64,000 nucleotides of DNA from Hippasteria phrygiana. Lineage: Eukaryota > Echinodermata > Asteroidea > Valvatida > Goniasteridae. The stretch is from NCBI GenBank assembly GCA_037893225.1, contig JAZGUH010000544.1, forward strand, positions 186,001-250,000, in the 5' to 3' direction. The notes under the pieces were generated by a model, which was not told where the DNA came from, did not search any database, and was given only the letters and a program-made list of their open reading frames with translations. The position numbers were made by a program, and so were the translations under genes. Shown piece after piece: positions 47,394-57,970 of this stretch (the first letter of the stretch is position 1; each line of letters opens with the position of its first letter).

Positions 47394-47590
47394 CGGATGA
47401 CGCCAAATGCCGCAACAAAAATTTGCCACCAGGACGGATGACGTCTATACACACCATTTTCTGCATTTTTCAATCCATTGTTGGATTATTGTGTGTTACG
47501 CCTGGCTGCATAAGTCTCTTGTGTCCATTTCGCTTGGCTGCACAGGCCGCCCCGGTGCCTCACTACGATAACCGTACTCGAGGGGTTAAA
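47394..47590. mobile_element. TTAA-ended MITE, CCCCTTG-GTACGG family, main part of interrupted copy
   Basis: 'ccaccaggacggatgacg', 'ttgttggattattgtg', 'ttcgcttggctgca' and terminal 'cgtactcgaggggttaa' identify the family. Its left tip lies before the 46775 insertion ('ttgcgtacagatgac'). Confidence 0.8.
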
Positions 47591-47784
47591 GAGCAACTCA
47601 TTTTTGATGGGAGAATGTGGATTTTCTTATGGGAGAACCAAGATCTTCATATGAAGGAACCTTGGTTTTTTTTTCACAAAAGAACTTGAATTTGCTGAAG
47701 GAGGAACCTGGATGTTCTCATAGAGGAATGTGGATTTTCTTATTGAAGAACTTAGATTATTCTTAATTAATAAAAAAAAATTAC

Positions 47785-48085
47785 AAATTAAACAATTCGT
47801 CAAACAATCCACAAGGGAAACTGACTAGGTAAATTTTGAACACATTTTCAAAGTGAACAAAGAAACTGGCAGGAGCGGGATTCGAACCTGCGACCTCCGG
47901 GTTACCGTACCGGTGCTCTACCAACTGAGCTATCTTGCCCTATGTTGGCGGTCTCCCCGGTACAGTAAACCGGAGGTCGCAGGTTCGAATCCCGCTCCTG
48001 CCAGTTTCTTTGTTCACTTTGAAAATGTGTTCAAAATTTACCTAGTCAGTTTCCCTTGTGCATTGTTTGACGAATTATAAGTTAA
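47785..48085. repeat. Foldback of a tRNA-derived SINE, long inverted arms
   Basis: Left arm (about 47785-47910) and right arm (about 47968-48085) are reverse complements with few changes. Each contains 'gtgaacaaagaaactggcag', the tRNA 3' half 'ggttcgaatcccgctcctgcc', and flanks ('ctaggtaaattttgaacaca', 'aattcgtcaaacaat'). Only the left arm retains the complete tRNA-like body. Confidence 0.9.
47869..47942 (-). tRNA. tRNA-Thr(GGT)-like sequence, probably SINE-derived pseudo-tRNA
   Basis: Read on the minus strand it shows box A 'tagctcagttggt' and box B 'ggttcgaatcc', with an anticodon-loop reading GGT. The cloverleaf has mismatches in the acceptor, anticodon and T stems. Near-identical copies within repeats argue for a SINE rather than a functional tRNA gene. 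Confidence 0.5.
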
Positions 48086-48243
48086 AAAGTTGTATCCTCA
48101 TTGAGTGATCCCCACAATGTCGCTTCCCAGGTTGTATCGTAAAATTGGGTGTGATCCCTGGCTATACGGCATTCTGGGTTTATGACTTCTAACTAGTGCC
48201 CACCCGAACAAAGATACTGACAATTTGGGAGACCGCCAACATA

Positions 48244-48317
48244 GGGCAAGATAGCTCAGTTGGTAGAGCACCGGTACGGTAACCCGGAGGTCGCAGGTTC
48301 GAATCCCGCTCCTGCCA
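48244..48317 (+). tRNA. tRNA-Thr(GGT)-like sequence, plus strand, probably SINE-derived
   Basis: The same 74-base tRNA-like text as at 47869-47942 but on the plus strand, with intact boxes A and B and the same stem mismatches. It is preceded by about 145 bp (48098-48240) shared with the 33.8 kb repeat. Confidence 0.5.
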
Positions 48318-48334
48318 GTTTCTTTGTTCACTTT

Positions 48335-49895
48335 GAAAAAATTAAATAATTACATTTTTTTAAAATCAGATTTTTTAAAATTTAAAATTGTTTAGATTTG
48401 TTTAACATTGTACCATTTGCTTAAAATTTTTTTTTAATAAGTCAATCTAAATGACCGTCAATAAAAGTCAAGTATAACCACAATACACACAATTGTCCAT
48501 GAAATCAGTACTTGTCATATCCCTTTCATTTATCATATTCTTTTCTGGAATACATAGTTTGTCTTAAAATCTCTGTGGCATTGTAAGTTAGCAACATAAT
48601 CACACTGCTTATTTCTCATCTAAGTTGATAACAGGAAGCCCCTCCCTCTCTCCGCTACACACAACCGTGGTGAAAACTATTATACAAAATGAAATGCAGC
48701 TACCAGTACATGTACCATAAATATCACCATGTATGTGTTTACACTCTGTTTTGTTTTCTTGTGAAGTTTATTTTCTTAGAATCAGAACAGACTAAATTGC
48801 ATACAAAACATTACCCTATAGGGTGTGTGAAAAACCATCGACTGAGAAATGAGGACTGAGAACCAAGTGATTTAAATCAAACAACCCTGTGCAGATCACA
48901 TATATACATGTTTGAAAGCAAGCATGTGTTCCTGTGTGATGACTGGAATTGATATTATTACAAAGAAAACATAATTGCTGCCGTTACTAGCACCACTTTC
49001 TATTTTCAATATTGACAAGCATTTTTTGCAATCACCATTTTGGTACATTGTCACAGAATAGACGTGGACGTTGTCTGTTCACATTTGATTTGTCAATTCC
49101 AGACATTTTGTGCAATTCTAAATTTGTTCAGCCTGAGTTCGTTCGTACATCGATGTAATGGCTGTCACATGCTCATCTGACCAGAATAGATGTTTTCTGT
49201 GAAAGAGCAAGACCTTTCATCCTCTACATGTTGAGAATGCCCTTGTGTGTCCCAGCCTGTTCAGAATTACTCCTAGGAACCTCTGGCTGGGCACTTCACA
49301 TCATGACCAGATGCATTTTTTTTTAAAGGGTACCGTGCCATAGGATTTTTATTGCTTGAATACATAATTATTTACATGTTACTATACATTTTGAGATCTG
49401 TTTTTAGCAATTTTAGGGAGTCATTGCAAAGTTTGAGTTTTTATAAATTTATTTTCACAACCTAATATTCGGACTCTCAGAAATAATGGTGGTCTTGTTC
49501 GTCCAGCAGATACCAAATATTGGCTGTCCCACAAATTGTTCACAACATTAAATCTCGAAACCTTGTTTAATTTTACTGTATGTTTTTATTTTAACTATTC
49601 TTGCTTTTTTTCCTTTTCCTTTTTGTGTTTTTTGGTTTTTTTTTTGTTTGTATGTAATTGGTAGGCCTATTTGATGGTTAAGTGTTGTCTTTCTGAAGCA
49701 TTCTTGCAATATATAACTGTAATCCAATCGTTATAAATTTGTAAACCCAAATGAATAAATAAATAAATAGAACATGTTTATGAGCTAAGTCATGTCATCG
49801 AAGGCATACAAATATAAGGCATAATAATGGGTCGGGGCTCTTGCATTTGTAAAAAAAAAGTCAAACTTTGTCTGCATTGTCTTCATGAAGGTTCT
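48335..49895. other. Intron stretch without a recognised gene
   Basis: AT-rich, with (AAAT)n near 49750. No exon or defined repeat end was seen. Confidence 0.5.
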
Positions 49896-49900
49896 GTATA

Positions 49901-50356
49901 TGTGACCCGCTCTGCAAAAAGGGCACATAAGTCGCTGTATGCTTTTACGAGTTATGGGCCGTTCAATGTGAAGAGGGTGAAAAATTCTTCAAACAAGTGA
50001 TTTTGAAGGGAGGGAATTTTTTGCATCTTAGATACCTATATTATTTATACCTATATTATTTCATAACCAAAATCTTTGATTTCAGTGAATAAAGTTGGAA
50101 AAAGAATGTGTTTTTGTCGAGTGCTTCCATCTATTGCTTTGCTTTTTGTTTTTTTAAATGGCTTGTTTCTCCTTAAGTCATTTCAAGAAATTCCTGAAAA
50201 CAAACATGCAAATTTCCAAATATCTTGTGATTGCAAAATGCTAGAGACCTCAGACATATACCATATGAAAGCTTATAAAATGGCCTTTCTAGCTATATAT
50301 AGAACACTATTTTCAAATTTTGCAACATAAGTGCCCTTTTTGCAGAGCGGGTCACA
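49901..50356. mobile_element. TGTGACCCGCTC inverted-end element, intact copy
   Basis: The left end TGTGACCCGCTCTGCAAAAA and the right end TTTTTGCAGAGCGGGTCACA are perfect inverted repeats of at least 20 bp. The interior is AT-rich ('ttcagtgaataaagtt', 'catatgaaagctta') and non-coding. TA flanks both sides. This copy is the reference for the interrupted copy 50568-51923. Confidence 0.85.
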
Positions 50357-50442
50357 TATTACTTGAATTCCAATGAAGTAGCTCATTTTGAGCTACATTT
50401 GTATTTGTTGCCAATATTTCTTTCAAACTTTGTGGAATGATA

Positions 50443-50560
50443 GGCCGTGTCTGAATTACTTGGCTACGGCTTGAAATTACACACAAGTCTATGTGATGTG
50501 GCTGCAGCCACTACCATAGACATACATTTTAAGCCATAGCCAAGTAATTCAGACATGGCC
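50443..50560. mobile_element. Short PIF/Harbinger-like MITE (GGCCGTGTC), ATA duplication
   Basis: The ends GGCCGTGTCTGAATTACTTG and its complement near 50529-50560 are inverted with two differences. ATA flanks both sides. The whole 118-bp unit is almost a palindrome. Confidence 0.82.
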
Positions 50561-50615
50561 ATAATTATGTGACCCGCTCCAGAAAAAGGTGATATAAGTC
50601 GCGCTATGCATTTAC

Positions 50616-51551
50616 CAGTGTTGTAGTCGAGACCCCGAAGTCCGAGACCGAGACCGAGACCTGATGGTCCGAGACCGAGACCGAGACCTGGAAGACCGAG
50701 ACCGAGACCGAGACCTAATGGCCCGAGACCGAGACCGAGACCTCGAGACCTTGTATGTCATTTACATAATAAAAGAATGCAAAAAGATCACAAATTTCCA
50801 TATACATTACGTGCAAAGGAATATACATGTACATGTACAAGTAAACCGTATTTATTGACATCAAGAATAAGGCTGCGGTTACACGGTTATAACTGACCAT
50901 TTATCCGGTTTTGTTTACATTACATGTATATCGGTTCGGTAGAAACGACCGCGATTAGCCTTTTAGAGGTATGGCGGACACAATAGGAGGGCGTTATTTG
51001 ATTTGGGTAAAACCTGTGTATTTATACCCAAATCAAATAGCGCCCTCCTATTGTGTCCGCCATACCTCTAAAAGGCTAATGGCTTTGCGCGGTATAGAGT
51101 ACACGCCGCTGATCGTAATACATGTACACGTAGTTCGTGTATTTGAGCATGTCGTTCCCAACTTCCCATACATGAAGCTAATGCGCTACATGTACGTTTG
51201 GGCACGCGTACACGGCAAAGAAACGAGGTTGTCATCATGTCATGTACTGCACGTTTGTAAATCTTTAGTAGAGTAGAGCATACTGTAATCGATTCTGTAA
51301 ACAAGAAGTTGTCATATACTGCACAATGATACATCTCGAGTCGAGTCTAGCGTGCTGTAATCGATTCTGCACATGTGCTGTTTGTATAAAATATTGGTGG
51401 TCTCGATACCGAGACCAGCAAAATACCGAGACCACGGGGTACCGAGACCGAGACCGAGACCACAGGGTACCGAGACCGAGACCGAGACCAGGAAAAACTG
51501 GTCTCGAGACCGGTCTCGAGACCGAGACCGGTCTCGAGACCTACAACACTG
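50616..51551. mobile_element. hAT-like element with GAGACC subterminal arrays, 936 bp
   Basis: The ends CAGTGTTGTAGTCGAGACC and GGTCTCGAGACCTACAACACTG share CAGTGTTGTAG. CCGAGACCGAGACC arrays lie inside both ends (50631-50750 and 51400-51540). The left octamer GCATTTAC is followed on the right by GCATAC, which fits an 8-bp duplication with a 2-base loss. The centre holds a 56-bp-arm hairpin. No transposase was seen. Confidence 0.88.
50954..51080. repeat. Hairpin, 56-bp arms, inside the GAGACC element
   Basis: Arms 50954-51009 and 51025-51080 pair with one mismatch (ATTAGCCTTTTAGAGGTATG at the outer left) around a 15-base loop. Confidence 0.93.
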
Positions 51552-51929
51552 GCATACGTGTAATGGCCCTTTTAATGTTGAGAGGGTGAAATTTTTCGTC
51601 AAAATTCATTTTTTGGTTTTTGTCTTTAATGACATCTTAATTATCTGAAGTTTCAGGTTTGGTGCACAGCAATGTTGATTTCAGTGAATAAAGTGAACAA
51701 ATAACCTTTTTAGAGTGCATTGTTCCATTGCATTGTATAAGAACTAGCTATTTCAAAGCCTGATTTCTCTGTTGTGCAAAAACTTGATATCTCCAGAACG
51801 GAAAGGGCTTTGGAGCTCTATCATGTACCAAATGAAAGCTTACATTGCGGGCTTTCCAAACATACATAAAACTAATTGTTCATATTTTGCGACATAATAT
51901 ACCTTATTCCAGAGCGGGTCACATATGCT

Positions 51930-53793
51930 CATTTGATGAGTTCCTTTTGTTACCAAACAAAAACAGCACTCTTTTGTACATGAAAACTGTCAAGAATTTA
52001 AAAGAATTGAACACCAACACCATCTTTTTACTTTAACATTAACCCCCTAGGGTGCATGCAAAAATCGTATTCAATTGTAGGATTTTGGACTGTTAGGGTT
52101 AATAGGTGAAAAAAATATTAGATCATTCATGTATTTTGTAAAGACATGGCTATTTGTGTGAACAGGGGTTGAGGTGGACTATTCATTGCATCTTTCCTTT
52201 ATGATATCGTTCTTGAATTCCTGCTCATCTTCAGAATGCATCTCTGCTTGGATAATTCGGACTTGGCTCTTTTCTGCCCAGGAGGAGAATTCTTTATTTC
52301 ATCATCCCACTGAGAATGTAGAATCCCCCGGTACATGTAGGGGGAAAAAATTGATGGTTGGCATTTTGTAAAAAGGATGTTACATGGTAATGGAAGTTGA
52401 TATGCATGTCTCTTAGGCTTTTTATTAGGCAGAGAGAGGAAATCTGTGGATGTGAATGAGTGTTGAGTGTTTCCGAGATTGATGGTTGTGACATGGAGCA
52501 GTTTGCAAGTGTACTCTCCGGGACATTTGGTGATGGAGTTTTTAATTTATATACAAAGTAATTCCAAATGCGGTTTGTAACGCTGGCCTGTTGACAGTCC
52601 ATGGATTTTTGTCTGATTTGTTTTTTCTACTGCTGGATAGATTCAAAATACGGTAACTGATTTTGTAGGAACATTTTTAACAGGCTTTTCATATATTACT
52701 AGATAACAAGAAACGGCTGACTGCATTTCTTAGTTAGTAAAGTCAAGAAATGGAATAATAAATATGGGAATAAATATGTGCTGGACCGGTTTTAAACAAG
52801 TACGGTCATTATCAACTTCCAGGCCCCAAGGCGGTTTTTAAAATCGTCCCAGCACAAATTTATTCCCTTATTCATAAAATACCTTTTTGTATAAATCAGC
52901 AAAACCTCCGAAAATTATAAATTTCCAATAATTTTGTTCAAAAATTGCACCTTGTTTTGTAAAACACCCCTTTAGCTATTTAATGGTTCGTGCCTCACAC
53001 GAGTAGTGCTAAAAAAAATCTGTATGGAAATTGACACGCGCGTGTTGCGCGTGTGTGCGATATGGCGAAGAATGCGGCAGTGCTGGTGTAGTGCCACTTT
53101 ATGGACTCTAAATACGGACTCATCTGTAGTATTGCACTTGCGTAAGAACTTTTGACCCTGGTCTTGAGCAGGATTGAGTTCAACCTGGGGCGAAACCAAT
53201 CATGGGGTTGGGATGGGATTGTAGTGTGAACATCGCTTGTTTTCATCCCAGTGTCAATCTCAAGTTTTCTCTAGTGTGAAAAGGAATATGAAACTGCTTC
53301 CTTGTTACCCATGACTTACAGTGTATGGCCAGATATTTAGTCACACTTAAAGTTGTATTTACTCATTCCCTCAAATCAGCTGGTTGCAAACTTACTGCCA
53401 CCCTTGTATAATTTTTTTACGTTTCCCAGTTCTACACTATTTCTGCCCCTCATATACTACCCATCCTGGGCAAATCCACTCCCTTAGGACCTCTCATCTT
53501 AAGCCTGCATTCCCCTGTGCCCCCTCGTCACAGGCCTGACCTGCTTCTAATGAGTCTTGACAAGCAAGACAATAATCACTGCAAGACACAAAATGGCAAG
53601 ACTCACTGGCTACCAGTCTACAACTTGACCTCTCATACCAATGTTCTTCATATGGTAACTTAAACCTCTGGCACACATCCCAGAGATATCCAGATTTGTA
53701 TCTAAGTTTACCAGATGAACCCATCTATAAAGTACAGGGGATGGATTGGAGGTAATTGCAATGTGAAGTGTTATTTTGATATATGTTATGAGA
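51930..53793. other. Intron stretch with one mini-element and no gene
   Basis: A TTAACCC...TTAGGGTTAA mini-element lies at 52039-52102. The frames at 52294-52602 and 52995-53246 have no recognised domain. Confidence 0.5.
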
Positions 53794-53797
53794 TTAA

Positions 53798-54228
53798 ATG
53801 TAGTGTATACGATTGTTAATCCTCAAATTTTCTTTTTACTGAATTATTACGAAATACCTTACTAGACTAATTTAATAGTAGTCTCAGTCATCCTGTGAAA
53901 TGATGGCACCAGGTGTGCTGTCGTCAAGAAAACTGCCCAGTACCCTTTAGTCAAGGCGCGCATGGCTACCCTCGGAGTGGCGCCTCGGACATAATAGCAT
54001 ATCCGGGGCACGTCACGCGCCCAGATAGCCACGCGCCTTGACTACTAAAGGCTATCGTCCGCCCGACGGTTGAAAACGAACGCCCTTTTTCTCTCGTTTT
54101 TTTTTCACAATCCAACAACAACGCAAAACTTTGAACAGGTCAGTGGAACGATATTTCCTATAAAATACTAACCCCCAAATCCGCCCATTTCTGAAAATTG
54201 CAACAATGACCAATCATGTACACTACGT
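53798..54228 (-). mobile_element. piggyBac-like MITE family, copy 7, rearranged centre
   Basis: TTAA lies at both ends (53794-53797 and 54229-54232). The ends ATGTAGTGTATACG and 'catgtacactacgt' are inverted. The normal centre is replaced by a GC-rich palindromic segment (about 53948-54050) with arms 'cctttagtcaaggcgcg' and 'cgcgccttgactactaaagg'. Confidence 0.8.
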
Positions 54229-54258
54229 TTAATTCAATAATTTATGTAACCAGGTTAA

Positions 54259-54475
54259 AGGCAGTATACAACATTTGCAAACATCAAAAAACAAAACTAC
54301 TTTTACAAAATACCATACTAGACTGTAAAGTAAATAGCAGCCTTAAGCATCCTGTGAAATCATGGCACCTGGTATGCTGTCGTTTTCAAGAAAAGTGGAA
54401 ATTTGTCATTTTCCCAACAATTGTCGGCCGACAATCGTTAGAAATAGTCTAGTTCCCCGACCTGAAGCACCTCTG
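54259..54475 (-). mobile_element. piggyBac-like MITE family, copy 8 (partial)
   Basis: TTAA is followed by AGGCAGTATACAACATTTGC and runs to 'gtcggccgacaatcgttaga' and 'tagtctagttccccgacctga'. It ends inside the family. It lies only 22 bp from copy 7. Confidence 0.8.
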
Positions 54476-54658
54476 GGTAATGATCAACATAAAGCAAGTT
54501 TGGATGCTGCTGACCTAGTCCCTTTTGTCAATTTGCAATTTAAATCACGCATGCGTGGTCTGTTTTTCACTCGAACACGTTTAGTCGACCGAGTACGTCA
54601 AATTTAGTTAGTTTGTTACAACAACAAACTGCAAAGAATGTCGTCTGCTAGTTGTTAA

Positions 54659-54869
54659 CCCCTTGTGTACGGAAGACACCAAATGGTGTAAAAAAACAGT
54701 GCCACCAGGCCGGATGACGCCACTTGTCGCTATTTGTGCAGTTTCAGTGCATTGTTGGATTATTGTGTATGTTATGCTTGACTGCACAAGCACATTGTGT
54801 CCGTTTCGCTTGGCTGCCAGAGCCGGCGCGACACCCCGGCGCCTCCTGTAAATGACCGTACTCAAGGGG
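54659..54869. mobile_element. TTAA-ended MITE, CCCCTTG-GTACGG family, complete copy
   Basis: Flanked by TTAA at 54655-54658 and 54870-54873. The ends CCCCTTGTGTACGG and CCGTACTCAAGGGG are inverted. 'ccaccaggccggatgacgcc' and 'ttcgcttggctgccagagcc' are shared with 60.15 and 47.4 kb. Confidence 0.85.
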
Positions 54870-55297
54870 TTAATGAAGCAAATGTTAGCACGTCATTATT
54901 ATTTTCTGTTATTTTCTCTACTTAACTTTAGTGCAATAAATAATTAATTAACTTATTACAAAGAGTTATTATCATTGGATAAAACCTACAATTTATCGTA
55001 AACGTTAGCAAAACTTGCCCAGTTGACCTATCCTCCATCTTGAAACCGTGATGTACTCGCGAATTTGACCAGAGAAACAGTGCTCCGGAGCTGGGTTGAT
55101 CCTCTTGGACTAGCTTGTCAAACCACGCAGCATTCGAGTGACATCTAGATTGACTATGGTTAAGTCTAGTCAACTCTGGTCGCCCAACCGAACTTGCTCT
55201 TAGGTGATTTTTCGAATAGTTACCATGGTAAGCTGAGGATATTCACATCTTTTCCTGCCAGACTAATAGAATTTGCCAAGAGGTTTTATTGAGATGT

Positions 55298-55406
55298 TAT
55301 AATCCCTAACCCCCCAGGTTGTGTGGACATTTGTATTGATATTGATGGATTCGGCAGTGTTAGTGTTAACCCTAACACTGCCGAATCCATCAATATCAAT
55401 ACAAAT
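55298..55406. repeat. Inverted duplication of the TTAACCC mini-element
   Basis: 55329-55367 and 55368-55406 form a 39-bp-arm palindrome with no spacer and one mismatch, centred on GTTAAC. The left part (55298-55370) is a copy of the mini-element seen at 20390, 52039 and 62917. Confidence 0.92.
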
Positions 55407-55409
55407 TTC

Positions 55410-56480
55410 CAATTAATCAGGATCCTCCATCGGCGGAAAAATGAAAAAGTCATTGATCTGCGAGTTGATGGTTCGGCGTACTGATTCCTGCAGATATGCT
55501 TGTCTGTGAAGTGGAAATAATGCCAAACTCCAGCTTCATTTGGGAATGTAAATTGAAAATTGCTGATGCTGAAAAGTTTGTAGGTTGACACTAAAGGTGT
55601 TATGCCAGATCAATGAAACTTAAAATGCACTTATTTCAACGCTTTTGATAACTAATTGCATGCTGTTGGAATCTCCCGTGAGAGGGTTGAGAACATTCTG
55701 AGTACAGATCTTTGAATGTCAAAGGTTTCTGCTCGGTGGGTGCCGCGTCTTCTGACCCCATATCAAAAGCGCACCAGGCTGGTCATGTCAAGGGATAACT
55801 TGGTGCATTTTTAAGCGAATCCAGCTAAATTCATCAAATGTTTCCTAACCCAAGATGAGTGCTGGGTCCATCACTTTGAGCCAGAGACAAAGAGGCAATC
55901 TGTGCAGTGGAAACACATGTCCTCATGAATGCCACCACCCCCTCCAAAGAATGCAAAGGTCGTTTTGATGCCAAATTTTGTCAATTTTTACAAAGTCGTC
56001 TATGAACCACCAAATACGGCCTTACCTGGAAACAAACAATGCAATTAGTTTTATCAAAAGGGTTGAAATAAATGCATGCAAAGTTTCATTGATCTGGCAT
56101 TACTCCTTCAGAGTCAACCTACGAACCTTTCAGCCGTGTCACATGTATTTCTATAAACATAAAAATGCTAAGATGTCCAATATTTGTCATTTTAAACGTG
56201 TAATTTGTTCTTGTTAATAATACAAAAAATAAGAAGGATCTAACATTATAGAAAGCAAGGTTCATGTTCTTGTGTCATTGCTTTTGAGAACGTTCCTGCT
56301 CAAATTGAAATTTTAGGCTTTTCTAATTTTTCCTGTCATATGATCTATTTCATATCATTCCAACTGGTGAGCAGTTTACAGCTTATGGCGTTTGTAATTT
56401 GTCCAGATTTAAATCTAGACATTTGACACACCGTGTGTGTGACAGGATTGGGTGTTTTTACATTAGTCTCCTTACGGGGT
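55410..56480. other. Intron stretch without a recognised gene
   Basis: No exon, RNA gene or repeat ends were recognised. Confidence 0.5.
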
Positions 56481-56482
56481 AC

Positions 56483-56695
56483 CAGAGATGTAGTCGAGTC
56501 CCTACAAGTCCCTGCAAGTCCATCACAAGCCCTCCAGTCCTAATCCCAATCACAAACTATTCAAATGAGCTTTGACAAAGGCATTCCTTTGTCATTGTTC
56601 ACACAGTTAGTTGTGACCGGCTTTATGAAAGGACTTCTGACTGGACTTGCGAAAGGACTTGTGAAAGGACTTGCAGGGACTCGACTACAACTCTG
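56483..56695. mobile_element. hAT-like element with AAGTCC subterminal repeats, 213 bp
   Basis: Flanking octamers CGGGGTAC and TGGGGTAC agree at seven of eight positions. The ends CAGAGATGTAGTCGAGTCCC and GGGACTCGACTACAACTCTG are inverted with one difference. CAAGTCC/GGACTTG words repeat on both sides of a centre containing 'caaaggcattcctttg'. Confidence 0.88.
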
Positions 56696-56699
56696 TGGG

Positions 56700-57970
56700 G
56701 TACCGGGAAGAAAGGGTAACAATTGGGACAATGGTACCCCATGAGGGAGTCTTTAGAAATCGAGGTACCCCACAAAGTTTATTCTATGGAGTTTGAGATT
56801 TCAATAGGGACAAAGGAGAATAAAAGAAGGAAAGTAAAGTCCACATTAGAGGTACCCCGTATGGGTGCATATGTGAGGATGTGTGGGCTAGTTGGTAGAG
56901 GGGTTGGCTAGACTCTAGAAGCTTTTAACCCACCAATAAACTCTTGCTGTACCTACATGTAAAACTACATGTATTCCAATACACATTTTCCCTCATTCTG
57001 TATTTCCATGTAATTCTTTGCCTGGTGCATTTTTTACTTCATCTTACGATCTTTCTGCTTCAAGAGGAATCTTAATTCCTACTTCTTGTATCTTTGATTC
57101 TTTTTTTTTCTATTTTTTTTAGCTACTTACCTTGAGTGGCTTTTAGCCTTGCTCAGGGCGAACTTGAATAAAAGTTTCTAATGAAAATCTGGAGAGGAAG
57201 CACGGAGACAGCCATACATCACTATGTCTTGATGTCATGGTTTCGGAATGCTTCAGAATTTGTCCAGTCCAACAACGATTGATACAAATAAGAGCATGGT
57301 TTTAATGCAGCTTGGAATCTTGACCTTTCTCATCTCTTGCATGATGGTTCTGTAATCTGTGATAAGAATTAGAAAGCATCCATATTCCACGTGGAGAATC
57401 CATGTCCCAATGTATAAAACATCTTCAAGGGATAGCAAGTCATTTTTTTTACGAGTCATCCTTTAAACATGAGAATGCCCGGGCAGCAAAAAGGCCATTG
57501 CTCGGCCGTAATATCCCAGGACTGCAGCGGGATAATGTGACGGCGATGCTCTCAGCGGGGTTTGAATAAACCGGCACCAAAAGGAGCGAGGCTGTGGTCT
57601 GCTCGTGGGTGGGTCGGTTAGAGAAAGTGCAGCAGTGAACCAAAAAGTGAAAAGTCAAAGACGTGGGATTGTACACTGTGTCTTGAACCTATCGGTTTAG
57701 GTTTGTCTTGGAATGGAGGGATCAGTACTGTATATTCAGCCAAGGCCCAGATTGTTACTGAATGAAGATAATGAAATGAATTCCCGTTTCAGTAGAGGGA
57801 TGTTATGCCATAGAGACTTTCTTCTACAAAAGGGAGGAGAAAAAAGAATTTAATAATGATGTATATATAATGTACAAAAATCAATGTGGGCTCACATAGG
57901 AATCGCAGTAATGTACAGGGGATTTTTGCCTTGCCCGATGGGATTTTCTGCACGGAATGCTAAGTGCTTT
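56700..57970. other. Intron stretch without a recognised gene
   Basis: GGTACC words (56699, 56734, 56764, 56851) flank the preceding insertion, so the host here may itself be a GGTACC-rich repeat. Nothing coding was seen. Confidence 0.45.

Larger units (their letters stand above)
50568..51923. mobile_element. TGTGACCCGCTC element, copy 2, split by hAT-like insertion
   Basis: The left part (50568-50615) and right part (51552-51923) match 49901-50356, including 'ttcagtgaataaagt' and the terminal 'agagcgggtcaca'. The break coincides with the ends of 50616-51551. A third copy begins at 63942 and leaves the window. Confidence 0.85.

Noticed and set aside
47853..48331. Matching 75- and 77-codon frames on opposite strands with identical N-termini
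   Set aside because: The identity comes from the inverted tRNA-like SINE copies, not from a duplicated gene.
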